Made by a program: the position numbers and the translations under genes. 64,000 nucleotides of DNA, from contig CAWABB010000001.1 in the NCBI GenBank assembly GCA_963780165.1, forward strand, positions 2,170,001-2,234,000, read 5' to 3'. The stretch is from CAWABB01 sp963780165. GTDB taxonomy: Bacteria > Bacteroidota > Ignavibacteria > UBA10030 > UBA6906. Below are positions 17,092-26,261 of the stretch, in pieces. Position 1 is the first letter of the stretch. Each line of letters opens with the position of its first letter. The notes below the pieces were generated by a model. It saw only the letters and a program-made list of their open reading frames with translations. It made no database searches and had not been told where the DNA came from.

Positions 17092-19360
17092 TCTCTACCC
17101 GTCGGCCGAAGGGATCACGCTGTGGATCGTGGACGAGGAGGGGAAGCAGCATCGCTGCAGCACGCCCTTCACCCCCTCGTTCTTCATGCACATTGCAGAA
17201 GCCGATGCGGCAAAGGTAGCCTCGCTCACCGGCTCCCTCCCGATGAAGGTGACGTTCGAGTGGTCCCGTCAGCGTGAAATCTACTCGAACCAGGAGTGGA
17301 CCGTCCTCCGCGTCCGCGTGCACGACACGCGCGGGCACCTGGGCGTGGTGAAGCGGCTCGAGCGCCACTTCCCGCACTATGTCTTCTTCAACTCCGACAT
17401 TCCATCGCAGCAACTCTTTCTGTACGAGACCGGTCTCTTTCCGCTGGCGCGCGGCGAGTACGAGATCACGCAGGACGGACTGCTTGCCGGCTGGACGCTG
17501 GCCGACACTCCGGATGCCGTGGAATACTCGATGCCGCCGCTTACGACGATGGTCCTCCGCAACCGTGCCGACTTCGTCTCGCCCAGGTACCGGAAGACCT
17601 ACCAGCTCGAGGTGGCGTATGACGGGCGGACGTTTGAACTGGAGCAGGAGGAACCTGCTGCGCTGCTGGAGGGGCTGAACCGCCACCTGCGTGCGTGCGA
17701 CCCGGATATCATCCTCACGCAGTACGGCGACGCTGTGCTCTTGCCGATGCTGGCGCGCCTGGCGGCGGATGAACAGGTCCCGCTGCAGCTGAACCGCGAT
17801 GACCGAGCGGGATATTTCACCACCAATGCCTCAAGCTACTTCACGTACGGCAGGATCGTCCACAAGGACGGCGCCTTCGAGCTCGCGGGCCGGTGGCACC
17901 TGGACACGGCAAACTCGTTCATGATGGGCGAGGCGAGCCTCGAGGGCGTGGCCGAGATCGCGCGCATGACGCAGCTTCCCGTGCAGCACCAGTCGCGCTC
18001 CACGATCGGCTCGGCCCTCTCCTCCATGCAACTCTCGTGGGCGATGCGGCACAACGTCCTGATCCCTGCGAAGAAGCGGGAACCGGAGGCGTTCAAGACG
18101 GCGGCCACGCTTCTGCTTGCCGACCGCGGCGGACTCATCTTCCAGCCCGTCATGGGATATCACGAACAGATCGCGGAGCTGGACTTCGTCTCGATGTATC
18201 CGACGATCATGGTGGAGCACAACGTGTCGCCCGAGACCGTCAACTGCCGGTGCTGCGACAACCGCGCGGTTCCGGAGCTCGGGTATTCGATCTGCGAGCG
18301 GCGCGAGGGGATCGTCCCGGCCACGCTGCGGGCGGTGGTGCGGAAACGGGGACTGTACAAGAAGCAGAAGAAGCAGCTCAAAGCTGCAGGAGATCCACGA
18401 TGGACGCTGTACGACCGGCGGCAGAACGCGCTGAAGTGGATGCTCGTGACCTGCTTCGGATACCTGGGGTATAAAAACGCGCGGTTCGGGCGGATCGAGG
18501 CGCACGAATCCGTCAACGCCTTCTCGCGGGATGCGATCCTCCGAGCGAAGGAACTGGCGGAGCAGGCGGGGTACACGTTCATTCATGCGATCGTAGACTG
18601 CATGTGGATCAAGAAGGAAGGCGCGACGGTCGCCGACTACGAGCGGCTTGCGGCCGAGGTCAGCACGGCCGCGGGCATCGACATCTCCCTGGAAGGGATT
18701 TACCGGTGGATTCTCTTTCCGGCGTCGAAGATGGACCCGCGGATCCCGACTGCGAACAAGTATGTCGGCTGGTATGAATCGAACGACATCAAGATCCGCG
18801 GCGTTGAAATGCGCCGGCGCGACACGCCCGTGTTCATCAAGCGGATGCAGGGGGAGATGCTGCAGATTCTCGGGCGGGCGCGGTCGGTCGCGGATGTGGA
18901 GCAGCTCGTTCCGGAGGTACTGGCGAAGGCGGAGGAGCACATCAGGCGGCTGCAGAGCGGTCAGGCGGATCCGATGGATCTGGTGGTCCGCCGGCACATC
19001 ACGCGCGAACCGGACGAGTACGCGAACCGGAGCGCGTCGGCGGAGGTGGCGAAGGCCCTGCAGGAGACCGGCATCACGCTCGCCCCGGGGGAGATGATCG
19101 AGTACGTGATCGTGGACGCGAGCGGAAAGCGGAAGCCGGAGAAGGCCCGGCCGCTGGCTCTCTATTCTATGGATGACGGGTATGACATCGCCGCGTACCT
19201 GACCATGGCGTTGAAGGCCGTTGAGACGCTGCTCCTGCCGTTCGGGTACGACCTTGCAACGCTTGAAGCTCGATGTGCTCCTCCTGCTGTGGTCCGGTCA
19301 AAGCGTCCGCCCCGCGATCCGGACCAGGGGCTTCTGTTCGAATACCCGGAGGTGGCGTAG
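17018..19360 (+). CDS. B-family DNA polymerase with degenerate catalytic motif C (probably inactive)
   Basis: 780 aa from ATG 17018 (GGGGGAAAG upstream). Motif A is intact (D389 in 'ELDFVSMYPTIM'). Motif B is recognisable but altered ('KWMLVTCFGYLGYKNARFG' from K473 instead of KxxxNSxYG). Motif C reads 'AIVDCMWI' (D527-C-M529) instead of YxDTDS, so the second, metal-binding Asp is Met. In the exonuclease region 'DPDIILTQYGDAVLLPML' corresponds to Exo II but lacks its Asn and Asp, and no Exo I DxE is visible. The fold is thus that of a PolB, but both polymerase and proofreading activity are doubtful. Four cysteines in 'VNCRCCDNRAVPELGYSIC' could bind Zn. The C-terminal 'PDQGLLFEYPEV' might be a clamp- or partner-binding tail. 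It is the last cassette gene. Confidence 0.85.
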   Translation: MKESQPSVLMQQDPGTRRIIGWLFDLYPSAEGITLWIVDEEGKQHRCSTPFTPSFFMHIAEADAAKVASLTGSLPMKVTFEWSRQREIYSNQEWTVLRVRVHDTRGHLGVVKRLERHFPHYVFFNSDIPSQQLFLYETGLFPLARGEYEITQDGLLAGWTLADTPDAVEYSMPPLTTMVLRNRADFVSPRYRKTYQLEVAYDGRTFELEQEEPAALLEGLNRHLRACDPDIILTQYGDAVLLPMLARLAADEQVPLQLNRDDRAGYFTTNASSYFTYGRIVHKDGAFELAGRWHLDTANSFMMGEASLEGVAEIARMTQLPVQHQSRSTIGSALSSMQLSWAMRHNVLIPAKKREPEAFKTAATLLLADRGGLIFQPVMGYHEQIAELDFVSMYPTIMVEHNVSPETVNCRCCDNRAVPELGYSICERREGIVPATLRAVVRKRGLYKKQKKQLKAAGDPRWTLYDRRQNALKWMLVTCFGYLGYKNARFGRIEAHESVNAFSRDAILRAKELAEQAGYTFIHAIVDCMWIKKEGATVADYERLAAEVSTAAGIDISLEGIYRWILFPASKMDPRIPTANKYVGWYESNDIKIRGVEMRRRDTPVFIKRMQGEMLQILGRARSVADVEQLVPEVLAKAEEHIRRLQSGQADPMDLVVRRHITREPDEYANRSASAEVAKALQETGITLAPGEMIEYVIVDASGKRKPEKARPLALYSMDDGYDIAAYLTMALKAVETLLLPFGYDLATLEARCAPPAVVRSKRPPRDPDQGLLFEYPEVA

Positions 19361-19380
19361 GGATTTCGCATGATTTGAAC

Positions 19381-19397
19381 GGAATAGCCAGTATTCC
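19381..19397. promoter_or_regulatory. Short inverted repeat after polB
   Basis: GGAATA-gccag-TATTCC, 20 bp after the polB stop. It may be a weak terminator or a binding site; no U-tract follows. Confidence 0.3.
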
Positions 19398-19426
19398 ATG
19401 TCACCCCACCGGTGTGTCGCCGTGGC

Positions 19427-19455
19427 TTGACACTGCCGGGGGTCCTCGCCATATT
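19427..19455 (+). promoter_or_regulatory. Promoter of the first T9SS cargo gene
   Basis: TTGACA (19427-19432), 17-bp spacer, CATATT (19450-19455), giving a leader of about 170 nt before the GTG at 19634. Confidence 0.5.
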
Positions 19456-19542
19456 GCTGGTAAGCAACATTGCAGGGGACAGCCATGCGATGCCGATCCA
19501 GGGCAACTCCTGTTCTTCCTCGGTCCCCCCTTCTCTCCGCTC

Positions 19543-19556
19543 CCGAGAATTCTCGG
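19543..19556. promoter_or_regulatory. 14-bp perfect palindrome in the leader
   Basis: CCGAGAATTCTCGG, self-complementary without a loop, inside the 5' leader of the T9SS cargo gene. A dimeric regulator site is possible; no other evidence. Confidence 0.25.
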
Positions 19557-19633
19557 AAGCGACTGCGCTTCTGTGACCTCACAATGCCCGAACCGATGGG
19601 CAGGGCAGTGTGGCCTTGCGAAGGGAGAATCAT

Positions 19634-22600
19634 GTGCATCCCAATCTAAGACCGCTCCGACTTATCCTTCTTCTGCTGATCGCGCAACCCACCGTTGCGG
19701 AGGACCACAGTTCCAGGCCCAGGTCGCCGGCGCAGCTGCAAGTCCTCGAGTGGAAGCAACTCGACGTCAACCAGGTCAACTGCACGATAGCCTCGGACGG
19801 CCCCTATGCCGACGATCGGCGGACCGGGAGCGCAGGGTTCGAATGGCCCAAGGGGTCGGGAAAGACAGCGATCTTTACCGCAGGGATTTGGGTGGTCGGG
19901 ATTCACCAGCCGACACAGCTCCTCCGTACCGCCAAAATGGAGTACTCTACGGAATATCAACCCGGACCCCTCCTCGAACCCTTCAACACCACGACCAATG
20001 ATGATGCCGGCCCAGTGTCGAGAGCCGACGATCCCCGATACAGGCTGTACAAGATTGATCGGGCGGACACGCTGGCGACGGACTACATCGAGTGGCCGGG
20101 AGATCTCGGGGCACCCTATCTCGATGTGAATCGCAATGGTCAGTGGGATCAAGGGATCGATAAGCCGGAGTTCTACGGCGATCAGCAGGTATGGACCGTC
20201 CTGAACGATGTGAGCAACGAGAAACATCGGGTGTTCGGTGCCACGCCTCCCATGGGCATTGAAGTGCAGGCGCTCTATTGGGCCTTTTCCGCCTCAGATG
20301 CTCTGGATAGGACCATGTTCGTACGCTGGACGATCATCAACAAGAGCGATGCGGATTACGATTCGCTCTACGTGGGACTCTGGAGCGACATCGACCTCGG
20401 GAATGCATTCGATGATCTGCCCGGCTGTGACACCTCGCTCGCATGCGGGTATGTCTACAATGGAGACGATGAAGATGAGTACGCGTATGGGTACGGTTCA
20501 CCGCCGCCGGCATTGGGATCGATGCTTTTGCGGGGTCCAGTTGTCCCGGGAGAAGCCGATGACAGCGCGATGGTGGGAAACACCTGGCGGCGGGGATTCA
20601 GGCACCTTACACCGAGCTCAATCATCACTCCAGGCAAGACGTGTTGTTTCCCGCAAATTCAGGATCCGTCTGATGGATCGCCGGAGCACGCGTCGATTTC
20701 GTATGACTACCTGAAAGGGTTGATGGGCACGGTCCATCAACCGCTGGTCCGGCAGGATGGCTCGGTCTCCCTGTTCTGGTTTTCCGGCGACCCCGTGAAC
20801 AACACGGGCTACCTCCCCGAGAACTTCCCGATTGGTCGTTTCCCGCCGAGTGATCTCCGGATACTCGTCAATGCTGGTCCATGTGCGCTTGCCCGCGGGG
20901 ACACCCAGGAGGTGGTCGGGGCTTGTGTGATCTCTCAGGGTATTGACCGCCTGCAAAGCGTTTCGCTCTTGAAGAGAGACGTCGCGCGGGTCAGGGATTT
21001 CTATGATGCCGGGGCAGACACGACGGTCCGCGTCTTTCCGTATGTGAACCTGACCCCCAGTGGCCTTCCCAAACTCTCGGCCAAGGTTCTCCTTACGACG
21101 TCAAACGTGACCCGCGCGTGGGCTTCCCTCGTTCCGCAGGACTCGTCACAGGCATACGGCCTGGAATTGTATGATGACGGCTTGCATGATGACGGGCCGG
21201 CCGGCGACGGGGTGTTCGGCGATCGCCCGTTCGAAATCGTCCAAACCCAGGCGCCGTTACGCGTTGACGTCACATGCCAGACGACTCACGGCGATACCCG
21301 TGTCTTCTCTCCGGTCCTCGGGCCGCTTCCCACCATCACCCGCCTCGAGTCGATCAACCTCAGAGTGCTTGCGGACTCCCTCAACCCTGACGGCGTGATT
21401 ACACAGGGAGATGTTGCTCACATCACGTTTGACCTCGTCAACTCGAACGGAATTCCGATTGACAGCGTCATCATCGCCCCGATTTCCGCCGATGACGTGC
21501 TTGTGCGGGATTCGGTGTTCGTTTCAAGGATTCCCGCATTTGCGACGGCGCAGAGCGCAGGAGTTCTCGAACTCGTCGTCCCGGACAACGCGCCGATCGG
21601 CTGCTGCAAGAGGCTGATTCTCTCGATCCGCGAGCGCCTCTACAACGCGACCTGGAAGGATACGCTCGTCTTCGACATCGCGCAATACGTCTTCAATCCA
21701 CTGGTGTCGGTAGCCGAGCACATCGAGGGCACCTCACAGGGAGCCTTCGGGTATAGAATCGAGGACGCCCGGCAGTTGACGGACCATGAGTACCGGATCA
21801 CTATTCCTGCGCCCGATCGGATTACGTTGATAGACTACATAAGCGGTGACACGCTGCTTGCGAACCATTGGGGCCCCGCTGACGAATGGGGAACAAACAT
21901 GCCTCTGACGGACGGGTTCCGGCTCACCACGGGGACCACGCAGAGGTCGAACGGTCAGATCCTCGGCGTGTACGAGGTACGAGGGCCGGGGGGAGCCCCG
22001 GTTGCGCCGTCACCCGGACAACCAGCGAGTGATCCGGGGCGCGACGTCTTTATGAAGGCCAATATCACGGGCGAGTGGTCGATCATCAACGCTCCGCCTG
22101 CGCCGCCGTCAGTCCGGTATCTGAATTCGTTCTATCCAACCGTGCCGAATTCCCGCAGCGATCATGAACTCAGGTTCACGTCCGGTGGAAGCGAGTACTA
22201 CCTGGGGCCGAGCAGAGACTCGCTGCTGGCGAAAGCGACCGGAAGGCTTTCTGTTGAAACCTGGGACGTCGGAGAACCGGGTTCTGATGCGGTCGATGAT
22301 GTCAGGCTCGTTCCCCGCATCCTTGATGCAAACAGCAACGGTTCGTGGGATGTTTCGGCGGACTCGACGATCAGCGAGCCCCTGTACACGACCACGGTTC
22401 CGGAGTACCTTGAGCCGCTCCCTGATCCGTCGCCGTTCCTGTTCGCCGGGCGGTTCAGGGTCGGCAACATTACGTTCTACAGAGGGCCCGCGGGGAGCTT
22501 CTCGATGCCTGCGCAGGGAACAGTCCTGCGACTTGTAGTCTCGCGGACGCCAGTTTCAGGGGATGTATACGCGTTGACACCCATGCGGTTGCTGCCGGTG

Positions 22601-22885
22601 GAGGGCGCCGGTGGTCTCCCGTCGGATTTTGCACTTCTGCAGAATTATCCCAACCCGTTCAATCCGACCACCGTCGTGAGGTATCAACTGCCCGTGGTCA
22701 GCGATGTGCGGCTGGTCGTGTACGATCTCCTCGGCCGCGAGGTAGCGGTGCTGGTGGATGAGAAGAAAACGGCGGGGAGCTATGAGGTCACATTCGACGC
22801 GGCTGGGCTCGCAAGCGGCATGTACCTCTACAGGCTGACAGCAGGCAGCATCGTGCAGACACGTAAAATGTTGATTTTGCGATAA
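19634..22885 (+). CDS. Large secreted protein with type IX secretion (type A) sorting domain
   Basis: About 1,083 aa. The GTG start at 19634 follows AAGGGAG at a 7-nt spacing and begins a signal peptide ('LRLILLLLIAQPTVAED'). The last ~85 residues are the T9SS type A C-terminal domain: 'LLQNYPNPFNPTT', 'DVRLVVYDLLGREVAVLVD', 'SGMYLYRLTAG', 'TRKMLIL'. The N-terminal ~480 residues ('NCTIASDGPYAD', 'GFEWPKGSGKTAI', 'YIEWPGDLGAPYLDVNRNGQ') are homologous to the next gene. Acidic Asp/Asn-rich turns may bind Ca2+. A middle region (~500-950) of beta-sandwich-like sequence is absent from the paralogue. Probably an exported or cell-surface protein; function unknown. Confidence 0.8.
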   Translation: MHPNLRPLRLILLLLIAQPTVAEDHSSRPRSPAQLQVLEWKQLDVNQVNCTIASDGPYADDRRTGSAGFEWPKGSGKTAIFTAGIWVVGIHQPTQLLRTAKMEYSTEYQPGPLLEPFNTTTNDDAGPVSRADDPRYRLYKIDRADTLATDYIEWPGDLGAPYLDVNRNGQWDQGIDKPEFYGDQQVWTVLNDVSNEKHRVFGATPPMGIEVQALYWAFSASDALDRTMFVRWTIINKSDADYDSLYVGLWSDIDLGNAFDDLPGCDTSLACGYVYNGDDEDEYAYGYGSPPPALGSMLLRGPVVPGEADDSAMVGNTWRRGFRHLTPSSIITPGKTCCFPQIQDPSDGSPEHASISYDYLKGLMGTVHQPLVRQDGSVSLFWFSGDPVNNTGYLPENFPIGRFPPSDLRILVNAGPCALARGDTQEVVGACVISQGIDRLQSVSLLKRDVARVRDFYDAGADTTVRVFPYVNLTPSGLPKLSAKVLLTTSNVTRAWASLVPQDSSQAYGLELYDDGLHDDGPAGDGVFGDRPFEIVQTQAPLRVDVTCQTTHGDTRVFSPVLGPLPTITRLESINLRVLADSLNPDGVITQGDVAHITFDLVNSNGIPIDSVIIAPISADDVLVRDSVFVSRIPAFATAQSAGVLELVVPDNAPIGCCKRLILSIRERLYNATWKDTLVFDIAQYVFNPLVSVAEHIEGTSQGAFGYRIEDARQLTDHEYRITIPAPDRITLIDYISGDTLLANHWGPADEWGTNMPLTDGFRLTTGTTQRSNGQILGVYEVRGPGGAPVAPSPGQPASDPGRDVFMKANITGEWSIINAPPAPPSVRYLNSFYPTVPNSRSDHELRFTSGGSEYYLGPSRDSLLAKATGRLSVETWDVGEPGSDAVDDVRLVPRILDANSNGSWDVSADSTISEPLYTTTVPEYLEPLPDPSPFLFAGRFRVGNITFYRGPAGSFSMPAQGTVLRLVVSRTPVSGDVYALTPMRLLPVEGAGGLPSDFALLQNYPNPFNPTTVVRYQLPVVSDVRLVVYDLLGREVAVLVDEKKTAGSYEVTFDAAGLASGMYLYRLTAGSIVQTRKMLILR

Positions 22886-23198
22886 GGGTTCTATAGCAGG
22901 TAGTATGGCATGAAAGACGCCGGGCGGTAGTCGCCGTGGCTTTGTTCCCCACGCTGCAGGTGGAGACAGAGCAAACCAGGCACAAATGATAGGATTTGGC
23001 CGAAGATTCCGGCCCTTGCGCGACGATTTTCTTTGTATATTTCGGTCACACGTTACTACTGGCGCCTGATGGCCCCCTTTGCCTCCGGGCCGCCGAGTTG
23101 GACCCTGTCTCCCGCCTCCGCTGTAGAGCCCACCCGACGACCCGCGAGGGTGATCATCCGAGAGTTTCAGACGCCGTGTCACTCCGGGAGGAATAGCC
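22886..23198 (+). other. 313-bp gap between the two T9SS cargo genes
   Basis: No gene found. A TATATT at 23036-23041 could be a -10 box for the downstream gene but I see no matching -35 at a normal spacing. No hairpin with a U-tract after the upstream stop. Confidence 0.3.
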
Positions 23199-24899
23199 AT
23201 GAAGAGATTGGAACGAACAGTGAAACTGGGCACGTGGGCATGTGCTCTCCTGTCACTCGCTGCTGTGGGGACATCGGCTCTCTTTGCGCAGGATCCCATC
23301 TGCAAGCCCTCCCTGATCCAGAAGTCCCGGGTCATCGAGAGGAAAGCGCTGGATGGCAATCAGATCAATTGTACGATTGCCTCCGATGGTCCGTATGCGG
23401 ATTACCGCGCCACCGGTAGCGCGGGTTTTGAATGGCCAAAGGGTTCAGGAAAGACCGCGATTTACAGCGCCGGGATCTGGATGGTCGGGCGGCACCTCCC
23501 GAGTGATTCGCTCCGTACCGCAACAATGGACTACAGTTCAGAGTATCAACCCGGCCCTCTTCTTGAGACATTCAACACGTCAACGAATGCTGATGCAGGT
23601 CCCGTGTCCCGGGCCGTGGATGCCCGCTATCGACTCTACAAGATTGAGCGTAGTGATACGCTCAGTACTGACTACCTGGAGTGGCCCGGCGATCTTGGTG
23701 CTCCCTATGTTGACATGAATGCAAACGGCTCGTGGGACCAGGGGATTGACAAGCCCCGTCTCTACGGTGACCAGCAGATGTGGTGCATCATCAATGATGT
23801 GAACAAGGCTCAGCATGTTGTGCAGGGCGCGACACCGCCCATGGGGGTGGAGGTCAGAGTGTTCTACTGGGTGTTCGACCAACCCGGCGTCCTCGAGAAC
23901 GCCATGTTCATGCGGTGGCAGATTATTAACCGATCTGACGCGGACTATGACAGCGTGTATCTCGCCCTCTGGGATGACGTGGACCTCGGCTTCCCGAGTG
24001 ATGATTTGCCGGGTTGCGATACGACCCTTGAAATGGGATATGTCTACAACGGGGACAACGACGATGCCTGGAGCAGCGGATACGGTTCTACGCCGCCCGC
24101 AATCGGCATTGTCATTCTTCAGGGCCCGATCGTCCCGGGTTTGCCGGGTGATGTGGCGCGGTTTGCGGAGGGGATGAAGTCGGGCTACAAGAATCTCGGG
24201 ATGACCTCCTTTCTGCCGTCGACATGCGGGACATATCCGCTACTCTATTGTCCCCCTGACGGCGACCCGGACTACGCACCGATGGCGTACAATTACTTGC
24301 AGGGCAAGCTGGCTACGGGTGCATACCTCACCCGGCCCGACAGCTCGGTCATGACGTTCATCTTTTCCGGCGACCCGGTGGGCGGCACGGGAGATCTGCC
24401 CCCGGACTTCCCGCTCGGGCCATGGAATCCGCAGGAAGCTTACGTGCTGACCAATACCGGGCCGTTCACGCTGGCCCAGGGCGACACTCAGGAGGTGGTG
24501 GCAGGGGTGGTAATGTCGCAAGGGACAGATCGACTGAACAGTGTCTCCAGACTCAGGGAGGATGTCGCGGCGGTGCGCACGCTGTACGCCTCGGGCATCG
24601 TGGTGGATGTGCAGACGGAAGCCACTCCCTTGCCAGAGACGCACGAGCTCTTCCAGAACTATCCGAACCCGTTCAATCCAACGACAACGATACGCTACGA
24701 GCTACCGGCGGTCAGCGACGTGAAGCTCTCGGTCTTTGACATGCTGGGCCGGGAGGTGTCGTCGCTGGTGAATGAGAGGCGGGATGCGGGAGTGCATGAG
24801 GTGAGGTTCGACGCGTCACACCTGGCAAGCGGGGTCTATATGTACCGATTGAAGTCGGGCGCATTCACCCAGACGCGTACATTCGTTGTGCTCCGATAG
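23199..24899 (+). CDS. Secreted protein with type IX secretion sorting domain, paralogue of the preceding gene
   Basis: 566 aa with a signal peptide ('LGTWACALLSLAAVGTSALFA' then 'QDP'). The body shares blocks with the upstream protein ('NCTIASDGPYADY', 'SAGFEWPKGSGKTAI', 'YLEWPGDLGAPYVDMNANG', 'LPGCDT…GYVYNGD', 'GDTQEVVAG'). The C-terminal domain 'ELFQNYPNPFNPTTTIRYEL' to 'YMYRLKSGAFTQTRTFVVLR' directs T9SS export and attachment or cleavage. Relative to its neighbour it lacks roughly 500 residues between the shared body and the sorting domain. GGGAGGAA precedes ATG 23199. Function unknown. Confidence 0.85.
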   Translation: MKRLERTVKLGTWACALLSLAAVGTSALFAQDPICKPSLIQKSRVIERKALDGNQINCTIASDGPYADYRATGSAGFEWPKGSGKTAIYSAGIWMVGRHLPSDSLRTATMDYSSEYQPGPLLETFNTSTNADAGPVSRAVDARYRLYKIERSDTLSTDYLEWPGDLGAPYVDMNANGSWDQGIDKPRLYGDQQMWCIINDVNKAQHVVQGATPPMGVEVRVFYWVFDQPGVLENAMFMRWQIINRSDADYDSVYLALWDDVDLGFPSDDLPGCDTTLEMGYVYNGDNDDAWSSGYGSTPPAIGIVILQGPIVPGLPGDVARFAEGMKSGYKNLGMTSFLPSTCGTYPLLYCPPDGDPDYAPMAYNYLQGKLATGAYLTRPDSSVMTFIFSGDPVGGTGDLPPDFPLGPWNPQEAYVLTNTGPFTLAQGDTQEVVAGVVMSQGTDRLNSVSRLREDVAAVRTLYASGIVVDVQTEATPLPETHELFQNYPNPFNPTTTIRYELPAVSDVKLSVFDMLGREVSSLVNERRDAGVHEVRFDASHLASGVYMYRLKSGAFTQTRTFVVLR

Positions 24900-24949
24900 C
24901 AGCACCGATGTGGCCGGCGGGGAAGTCGGCAGCGGGACAGACCGTGGGG

Positions 24950-26179
24950 TCACACGAGACAGGACGGTGTCTGCGGGGTGGTGAGCAGCCGGCTGAAGAT
25001 CTCCCAGCGCAGCGCCTCGGAATGGTCCGGCCCCGCCTCTCGGGCGATGTAGGCCCCCACCATGTCCTGACCGAGATTGTAGTTGATGACGTAACTTCTG
25101 TACTGGTCGAAGAAATGAGTGCGCTGCTCGGCGCGCGGACGCGACATGAGGGCGTACGTTACCAGCCACTCGACCGCATCGTCCCGGGAGATCTGCCCGT
25201 CCAGATACCGCCTCGCCGCCTCGTTTCCCGCATAGTTCAACCGCTGCGAGAGCTCGTGCGCTTCATAGTATTGGCCTGCGAGGTTCGGGTCAAGGCCCGC
25301 TAGCGGGAACAGCCGATCCTTCTCAAACGCAACGCGCTCACCCGCGGGAAACGCCATCGATATGCCGTAGTTCGCTGTACCCTCGGCGATCAACGACTGC
25401 GGGCTGAACAGGGCGTACACCGAGAATTCCTTCCACCCGCGTGCGAGCACGAGATCCCTCTCGATCAACGCGTTGTACACGTGATGCCCGGGATACCCTT
25501 CGTGACTGGCGAGATCGATTGCCCGATCGATCGTGATCGGGAAATCGGTGTTGATCTGAATCAGGCTCCTGCTCCCGCCCTGAAACCAGTTGTACCCGCT
25601 CCAGGTCTTCCCCTTCACGTATTCGAGCCGGAATGACTCTCCGGGAGGAAGAGGGATCCAGCGCTGTGTCCGCCTGCGCGATTCGTCGATTGCCGCCGAG
25701 AACACCGGATCCAGCCGGTCAAGCGGAATCACGAAATGACTGCGGAACCTGTCGAACCGCTCGGGCACCGGTCCGGATCCAGGAATGACCCCGGCCAGCG
25801 CAGAGAGCAGCTTCTGGAAGTACACCTCGTCGTGATGCGGCGCTACGGCGTCATACACCAGATCCGATTCCTCGTCAAACGCGAGCCGCACGCCTTCGAG
25901 CATATGGATCCTCGTCAGTACTGCCCTCACCTGCGCTTTCAGGTATTCAACCCGCGGGCGTGTGGCCTCGTCTGTGACGTCCTCAAACGCTTTCAGCGCT
26001 TCGGCGATCCCGGACGCCCGTGTGCGGATTGCCGGCAGATCCGGCCTCTCTGCCGCCACTTCGGCTTTCCATTCGGACGGCCCGTAGTAGGCATCCACGA
26101 CGTCGGCGTCGTGAAGTCCCAGCGATAGGACGAGCTTGACGTAGTCGCGAGCGACGGGATCGAGTGTCTGTGTGTCCAT
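24950..26179 (-). CDS. DUF885 metallopeptidase-like protein
   Basis: 409 aa. 'DLASHEGYPGHHVYN' carries the HExxxxH-type metal site of DUF885 proteins, and 'LIAEGTANYGISMAFP' supplies the downstream Glu. 'QINTDFPITIDR' and 'GNEAARRYLDGQISRDDAVEWLV' are further family blocks. No signal peptide is visible, so it is probably cytosolic. The peptidase assignment is by family only; substrates are unknown. It ends convergent to the T9SS gene with a 50-bp gap and follows priA by 82 bp on the same strand. Confidence 0.8.
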   Translation of the reverse strand: MDTQTLDPVARDYVKLVLSLGLHDADVVDAYYGPSEWKAEVAAERPDLPAIRTRASGIAEALKAFEDVTDEATRPRVEYLKAQVRAVLTRIHMLEGVRLAFDEESDLVYDAVAPHHDEVYFQKLLSALAGVIPGSGPVPERFDRFRSHFVIPLDRLDPVFSAAIDESRRRTQRWIPLPPGESFRLEYVKGKTWSGYNWFQGGSRSLIQINTDFPITIDRAIDLASHEGYPGHHVYNALIERDLVLARGWKEFSVYALFSPQSLIAEGTANYGISMAFPAGERVAFEKDRLFPLAGLDPNLAGQYYEAHELSQRLNYAGNEAARRYLDGQISRDDAVEWLVTYALMSRPRAEQRTHFFDQYRSYVINYNLGQDMVGAYIAREAGPDHSEALRWEIFSRLLTTPQTPSCLV

Positions 26180-26261
26180 GCGAGGGTTCGTCCGAGTTCG
26201 ATGTGCCCGAGGATGCAGAATGCGTTGAAGCGTGACGACTATAGTGACCCCTGTCGACTGC

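Noticed and set aside
17831..18997. 388-aa minus-strand ORF opposite polB
   Set aside because: Shadow ORF rich in Arg/His/Pro.
22886..23198. tRNA or small RNA in the T9SS intergenic gap
   Set aside because: No T-loop GGTTCGA-type motif or cloverleaf; nothing supportable.
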